A DNA stretch of 11,225 nt from Dictyocoela muelleri. Its lineage: Eukaryota > Microsporidia. The DNA is taken from assembly GCA_016256075.1 (NCBI GenBank), contig SDVU01000708.1, forward strand, positions 1 to 11,225. The letters run 5' to 3'. The first letter of the stretch is position 1, and each line of letters opens with the position of its first letter. This document shows positions 6,241 through 11,225 of the stretch, piece by piece. The position numbers and the translations under genes were made by a program. The notes under the pieces are model-generated. The model had not been told where the DNA came from and ran no database searches. It saw only the letters and a list, made by a program, of their open reading frames with translations.

Positions 6241-8630
6241 GTTATTTTTGTAACATTTGAGTATAATTGGTAAGAATATAAATAATTATTGATTCTGCCT
6301 GTATGTAGAAAAAAATGATAAGATTTAAAATTTATAAACAAAAAAAAACTTATTTCTTATTATAAATTATACACTTAAATCAAATAAAGGGTTTTTGACT
6401 TTATACTTTTTATTTTAAATTTATTTTGTGATTTTATCTAAACGAAATTGTTAACTTGTTTAACATAATTGGTAACTTGAAATATCTATATATTGCGATA
6501 ATTTATCGCACTTCAGAATATAACATATATTTATATTCTTCAGAAATGATAAATAAATGTATCTATCAAATTATTTATGATTTATTTAATAAAAATTAAA
6601 ATATTTAAAATTTTTTTCTATATAAAAGATAAATTACGACCCGACATATCCACACCATATTTTTTTTTATAAATTCACCATCTTTAAAATGAAAAGAAGA
6701 TAATAGATAGAAAAGGAAAAACTATTACGCTATATCTATATATAGACATTTTTTCTATGCGTTATATGTAACTTTATATAAATTTTTGCTTTGCGAAATT
6801 TATAAAAACAAACCTACAGAATTGTAAAAATATTATTACTATATCTGAAGCTAATCGCGATTTTACGTTATTTCAAATAAGAATAGTTTAATTCCTTCAA
6901 TGTAACTTTCTAAAATGTAGTGGACTAATTCGTTGTAGAACCGAAATTTCCTTTAATAATAAAGTAACTACTATAAGCAAATAATTCTGTATTGTTATCT
7001 TAAAGCCGAAATTATTAAATATACGGAATTTATGGTTATAAAAAAAAATGAATTGCCAGTCACAATATTAATAATATTTTAGGTATCCATTAACGTGTGA
7101 AATGCTGATTAATAATTTTTTATTAATAAATTTTTTTTTAGATTATAAAATACGCGATAAATAATATACATTCTAAACACGGCAAATATCTTTAAAAATT
7201 ATAAAATTTAATTATTTTCGATTTATACTTTTTTATTTTTTTTTAAAAAAATTTAGCATTCTGCAAGGGCCTAGTCCATATATATTATTTGTTGTCATAT
7301 AAAAATAATTTTTAAATCTATGCCACACAGCTACAATTATATCGTATCGTTATATTAGATAGCGCTTAATATTAAAAAATTCGACATATATCAAATTTAC
7401 CATAAATAGCATTAAAAAATCTACACGACTTTCTATTATATCTGATTAACACTACGCTCTCCTTTAAGAGCAGCAATATATTTTTTAAATTGTTTTTTGT
7501 GTAAATTTATACCTTTTCTGTAGAGTGAATTTATAATTGAGATGTATATATATAAATTTTAATTATATTTAATCTTTAATTTATTTATCTATTAAACTAC
7601 AGTGTATTATTCTTAGAAATCAAATATTAAGTGTTATATGATATTGTTAAAAAAAATCATTTGCGATATATTATATATTATATAAAGAAGTAAATAATAA
7701 AGTAAAATATTTTAAGGCTTGTACAACAAAAATACAAGTAAAAATAATTTACTTGAATATAAATATTTCTACCAGAAAATATATGGAAAACATGTAATTA
7801 ATTCTATGGTAATATAAAACTGTCGAAAACTTTATATGCCTATTTGTATGCTTTACGGATAATATATATTTTACCCCCGTCTTTCCTCGTTTTTAAGAAA
7901 TGTAATGAAAATTTGTCCTTTTTAGCATTATATTGAAATAGAAAAATAAAAAAAATTTTAAATATAAAGACACAGTCTTATAAAATATAACAGAGATGTT
8001 TAAACTTTAGAAAGTTTTGTTCTTATAGTTATTTTTCATTTAAATATTTTAATTTAAATATTTGAAGTTGTTTAAGCTTTCTCAATTCATTTTATTTTTT
8101 AAAAAAATGTGTTTAAAAATCATATAAACCGTTTTCTTTTTCTTACGATTTTATCTCTATCATGAAGAGTTTAAAAATTTGAATATTATTTATTTACAGC
8201 GATTATAAGAAAGAGATAATATCGGAAATAAATAAATTAGTGTCTTATATTCGAAATAAAGAGAGTGTCTTATAACCGATAAAAGACAGTATCTTTAAAA
8301 TGTGTTTATATTTGTCTTTTAAGTATTGAATAGATGAAAAATTACCAATTTTTTTTGTAGCATAAAATAATTTTTTTATAGAATTATTTGGTATATAATA
8401 GCTTCCCTAGAACAACTAATTGTTTTTTTCAATATTTTGTTATTGTAAAATTCCTATAATAAATTAATATTTAAATATTTTATCTTCATATAAAAAAATC
8501 CTCATCATGAAGTATTCGTTTTAAAAGATAAACGGTAGATAGAAAAAATCGAAAAATAGAAAAAATAAAAAGATAATAGAAACAAATTAACAATTGAAAT
8601 ACGTGTTTAAGACGTTTTATCATTTCATCT
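6241..8630. other. Long A+T-rich region, no gene recognised
   Basis: About 2.4 kb with stops in every frame. Only small structures stand out: a perfect 15-nt palindrome GCGATAATTTATCGC (6495-6509), the dispersed repeat at 6782-6866, and two spaced copies of AGTGTCTTATA near 8240 and 8265. No Merlin catalytic motif, hAT end or tRNA box was found by eye. Confidence 0.55.
6782..6866 (+). repeat. Dispersed repeat, copy 2 of 2 (diverged)
   Basis: Matches 3779-3865 in order and orientation, with best agreement in TTACTATATCTGAAGCTAA (TCACTATATCTGGAGGTAA in the first copy). A weaker match, CTTAAAAGTTACTTTC against CTTCAATGTAACTTTC, lies about 60-80 bp further on in each copy, suggesting the shared unit may be longer and gapped. 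Confidence 0.45.
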
Positions 8631-8900
8631 ATGAATTTAACATTCTCAATTAATCTAAATAATCCGTATTATGATTATTTCAATTTTCTGGCCGATAAGA
8701 TGGCAAATTTTACATTTTTTACATATTTAAAGAGATTTCTTATTAAATGTTATCCTTTTGGCTCGTTTCTCTACTTGCTTCGAATCTTAATAATTTATCT
8801 GAGAATATGTAAACAGATTATATCTATTAAGAAATTAATCACTATAATATCAAAAATATATTTTATCATGATATTATTTTTTACATGTGTATATATATAA
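8631..8900 (+). other. Open frame of 89 codons, unknown; weak Merlin-like character
   Basis: An uninterrupted ATG-to-TAA frame. The protein would be rich in Ile, Leu, Phe, Tyr and Lys, as expected from A+T-rich DNA, and has two hydrophobic segments (about residues 46-58 and 76-89). The stretch KCYPFGSFLYLLRILIIYL followed by ISIKKLITIIS loosely recalls the zinc ribbon plus helix-turn-helix part of Merlin transposases, and GGACCAGATATTATACATTT near 9030 recalls the family's GGPG-II motif downstream. No second cysteine pair, no IDES-like motif and no GGATCA ends were found. It could equally be a chance frame. No function is assigned. Confidence 0.2.
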
Positions 8901-9939
8901 ATATTGAAAATTCCAATGGCCTATAGGCTTCTTTATGAGTCGATATCAAAAAATCACTCTTAAAATAATCGATATGACGTGATTTAGATCGTGTCATCTC
9001 ATTCCACAATAATGTTATTTAGTACTGCTTGGGACCAGATATTATACATTTTTCATAAGGTGTCCTTTTAAAAAATTCGAAATTTAATTATTAATAGAAG
9101 AAGCTTTCAATCATAAAAAGCAAAAAATCACGAAAGTGCGTTATCTTACCTATATTGATCTTCTATGGTAATTTAATGTGTTGATAAGCTAATAAAAAAA
9201 TGCATACTGTATAATAGACTTTTATTAGTATTAAATTTCTTCGATTCTTCTTTAAAATATATAATACCAATATTCAATAATTAAATTTTATAGCAACATA
9301 AAATATTCGCATAATCTGAGGTTAAAATTAATTTATCTTTTTATTATTTAATGTCGTTAATATATATTCGCTAAGAGGATATCTTTTAAATGTATATATA
9401 AAAAAATATCTAACAATTATTCTATGTATTTATCTAGATATTCTTTTCCTCTAATTTAATTCATATATGGTTTCAGATAATTTATTTATAGATAAATAAT
9501 AGTATCGAAGTATTATTGAGACTTAATGTCTACTCTAGAGTGATATATGGTCTATATTAAAGACGGTAATTATGAAATTATATTGTAAATTTATAATATT
9601 AAATTATATTGCAGCAAAAATATAAATGAAGCTGATTTATTTAAATAGTATATAAACAAACCAGAATAAAAAAGCATTTTATAGTGTTACTAAAATTAAG
9701 AAAAAAAGATTAAGTTGTTTCTGCAAAAAAATATAAATCTAAGAAAATACTCTGAAATACGAAATCTTATTCTTATCTTATTCTGAATAGTCTTTAAAAA
9801 TATACGAGCAAGCGTTGACCAGTATTAGACATATACTTCAGGAAAAAGATTTTTTGGGGGAAATAAATAAAATATTTCATACTTTATCGCATTTTAAATA
9901 AATTTTTTTAAAAATAATATAAATTAAAGTATTATTAGA
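8901..9939. other. A+T-rich spacer, no gene recognised
   Basis: Stops in all frames and no clear repeat ends. Slightly mixed composition around 8920-9060 may be the tail of an old element but no motif is good enough to name. Confidence 0.5.
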
Positions 9940-9958
9940 TCGCGCGCGCAGCGCGCGA
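9940..9958. other. Isolated GC hairpin
   Basis: TCGCGCGC, loop GCA, GCGCGCGA: perfect 8-bp arms of pure alternating C and G in otherwise A+T-rich DNA. It lies just outside the 3' end of the minus-strand tRNA-headed repeat. On the minus strand it is followed by TCTAAT, which contains a CTRR-type end before T as in Helitron 3' termini, but the spacing is shorter than usual and no Helitron protein is visible. Confidence 0.8.
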
Positions 9959-9973
9959 CCTGCCCCAATTCCA

Positions 9974-10115
9974 AGTATTTAATATTTCAACATATATTGT
10001 TATTTATTTATAGATTGATTTTAATTAATTTTATTTTATTAAATTTTTGTTGAAGTGGGAGTTGAACCCACTACATAATAATTAATTTATTTCAAGATTA
10101 CCACTTATCACAACA
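9974..10115 (-). repeat. Second tRNA-headed repeat family, left copy
   Basis: Minus strand: a tRNA-like head (10048-10115) followed by an A+T-rich tail of about 75 bp ending near GTTGAAATATTAAATACTT. Most of it, from GGGTTCAACTCCC onward, is repeated in opposite orientation at 10390-10503. The pair makes an inverted repeat with arms of about 100 bp separated by some 316 bp. The head is absent from the right copy upstream of the T arm. Confidence 0.75.
10048..10115 (-). tRNA. tRNA-like sequence (degenerate; probably a SINE head)
   Basis: The T arm is perfect: GTGGG, loop TTCAACT, CCCAC. The flanking TGTTG and CAACA pair as five acceptor base pairs, and GAT/ATC close a D arm around AAGTGGTA. 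The anticodon arm is nearly all A and T and gives no convincing stem with a U before the anticodon, so no amino acid can be assigned. The same T arm recurs in the inverted copy at 10394-10406, favouring a dispersed tRNA-derived repeat over a working tRNA gene. Confidence 0.4.
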
Positions 10116-10389
10116 CCATAATTAATTTATTAAATATATTTAAATTTAATTTAATAATTAAAATGAAAATTTTTATTGCTAACTTAAATTTTATATTTTA
10201 TAAATTATTGTATATTTATGATTTATTATAAATATCATAAATTATATAGTCAATTTTAATTACTTTTTTAAAAAATACTGTTATTACGAATAAATTTTAT
10301 AATACAATAATAATTAATAAATGATCAGTAAATATATTTATTTTGTGTTTATTTGCCTAGAGATTCGAAAGAAAAAGCTGACAAGTAAC
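10116..10389. other. A+T-rich spacer between inverted repeat arms
   Basis: Loop of the inverted repeat, nearly all A and T, with small self-complementary runs such as TTATGATTTATTATAAATATCATAA near 10216-10240. No gene seen. Confidence 0.55.
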
Positions 10390-10503
10390 TACTGGGTTCA
10401 ACTCCCACTTCAACTAAAAATTTAACAAAAATTTAATAAAATATAATTAATAAAAATCAATATATAAATATTAAACAGTATATAAGTTGAAATGTTAAAA
10501 ACT
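10390..10503 (+). repeat. Second tRNA-headed repeat family, right copy (5' truncated)
   Basis: Starts at the T arm (CTGGGTTCAACTCCCAC) and follows the left copy through AAAAATTTAATAAAATATAA, AAAATCAATATATAAATA and GTTGAAATGTTAAA. It carries an extra 11-bp unit where AAAAATTTAA is doubled near 10416-10436. Only 2 bp separate its end from GGATCACAGG, the apparent left end of Merlin-2. Confidence 0.75.
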
Positions 10504-10505
10504 CT

Positions 10506-11225
10506 GGATCACAGGTATTAGTCTCCTCCACATCACGATCAACGGTATTAGTTTTTCGCTGAAAGAATAAATAAATTAATATATTTATATAAAATATAAT
10601 ATATCCTAATATATAAAAATAAATCAAACTAAATATACATATATAATTAAAAAATTATTGAATATTTTCATTACATACCCCATTTATGCACTTTACACCT
10701 AATGAGCTTGAAGGATTTTTGATAAAATCTAAAGTACGAGATATCATTTATCACTTAATGAGAATTAACTCATTAAAAAGAGATTATAACTGCAAGGGAT
10801 GCATAAATTCTTGCAAACTAAGCAAATATAATAAAATATTAATAAAAATGCATGGAGATGTATAGAAAAATCATGCAAAGAATATAAATTTTACTTTTCA
10901 ATACGCAAAAATACCTTCTTTGAAGATTTAAGGTTATCACTAAAGGATATAATGAAAGTTATTTTAAGATATTTTTGTAGACTACAGGTTTATACAATAT
11001 ATAATAATCTGGACATGTAAGAAAAAACAATTAGAAATATCGTAAATAAACTAGTAGTAAAATTTCTATTCCCGATTTTTCTAATGATAAGCTTGGTGGG
11101 CCCGGCTTTATAATTCAAGTCGATGAAACCATGTGGAATTATAAAGTCAAAAGTTACAGAGGTAGAGCTGCGACAAATAAAACAGATGCGCTTTGTATAG
11201 TTGAAACCAGAAACAAAATAACAAG
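10506..11225 (+). mobile_element. Merlin-superfamily DNA transposon (Merlin-2), left part, runs off the window
   Basis: The left end GGATCACAGGTATTAGTC agrees with the GGATCA ends of the other Merlins here. GATCACAGGTATTAGT (10507-10522) recurs as GATCAACGGTATTAGT (10537-10552), 30 bp on with two mismatches, the same tandem layout seen at the other ends. The transposase relic begins about 180 bp further in. The right end and the target duplication lie beyond 11225; the left flank octamer would be AAAACTCT (10498-10505). Confidence 0.75.
10686..11225 (+). pseudogene. Merlin/IS1595-type transposase, N-terminal half, broken and cut by window edge
   Basis: From ATG 10686: MHFTPNELEGFLIKSK, then the zinc ribbon first pair NCKGCINSC (Cys codons at 10791 and 10800). 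The frame closes with TAG 10863, but a second frame from about 10850 supplies WRCIEKSCKEYKFYFSIRK (second Cys pair at 10859 and 10874) and TFFEDLRLSLKDIMKVILRY, the region before the helix-turn-helix. It meets TAA at 11018, continues as KTIRNIVNKLVVKF, and a third frame from 11050 gives IPDFSNDKLGGPGFI, QVDETMWNYKVKSYRGRA and TDALCIVE with the first catalytic Asp at 11122-11124. So at least two frameshifts and one stop separate clearly homologous parts. The second Asp and Glu lie outside. Motif wording is, from memory, close to microsporidian Merlin transposases and different from Merlin-1. Confidence 0.9.

Noticed and set aside
6495-6509. Palindrome GCGATAATTTATCGC as an operator or origin
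   Set aside because: It is a single short palindrome with no gene or repeated partner nearby; chance is adequate in 11 kb of biased sequence.
8631-9180. A fourth internal Merlin copy
   Set aside because: A few loosely similar words (KCYPFGSFL, ISIKKLITIIS, GGPDII-like) are not enough. No catalytic motif or GGATCA end was found, so it is listed only as an unknown frame at low confidence.
9940-9972. Bacterial-type intrinsic terminator or Helitron 3' end as a firm call
   Set aside because: The GC stem is not followed by a proper U tract on either strand. CTAA follows too closely for a typical Helitron and no Rep/helicase remnant is present.

Overview
The window is very A+T-rich eukaryotic DNA (roughly four fifths A+T by eye, not counted) and contains no intact protein-coding gene. 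Everything recognisable is transposon debris. Three separate transposase relics belong to the Merlin superfamily of cut-and-paste DNA transposons (eukaryotic relatives of bacterial IS1016/IS1595, Pfam DDE_Tnp_IS1595/ISXO2-like). A fourth Merlin-like terminus lies at the left edge. There is also one non-autonomous hAT element and two families of tRNA-headed SINE-like repeats. The base composition, the lack of genes, and a transposase fragment of the kind I associate with microsporidian Merlins (GFIIQVDETMWNYK, then TDALCIVE) suggest a gene-poor region of an expanded microsporidian genome. An A+T-rich invertebrate genome is the main alternative. The organism call is inference.

Layout. 1-73: Merlin-like right end with a strong hairpin. 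819-1244 plus 2661-2690: a minus-strand SINE (copy A) split in the anticodon arm of its tRNA head by a 1.4-kb Merlin (Merlin-1, 1245-2660) flanked by an 8-9 bp target duplication. 3214-3746: possible degenerate MITE. 4326-5093: hAT relic with terminal repeats and a near-perfect 8-bp duplication, carrying a second, uninterrupted SINE copy (copy B, 4450-4894). 5208-6240: a second Merlin (Merlin-3) with both ends and a transposase relic from zinc ribbon to C-terminus. 6241-9939: about 3.7 kb of A+T-rich DNA with nothing convincing. 9974-10503: two inverted copies of another tRNA-headed repeat, with a GC hairpin just outside the left one. 10506-11225: left part of a third Merlin (Merlin-2), cut off by the window edge.

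The pieces do not work together as a system; they record a layered history. SINE copy A was present before Merlin-1 landed in it, and SINE copy B entered or was captured by the hAT. The least expected pattern is that all four Merlin-type elements end in (G)GATCA and carry the terminal/subterminal boxes (mostly GTAAA/TTTAC) repeated every 26-30 bp, about three helical turns. This may be a shared transposase-binding architecture.
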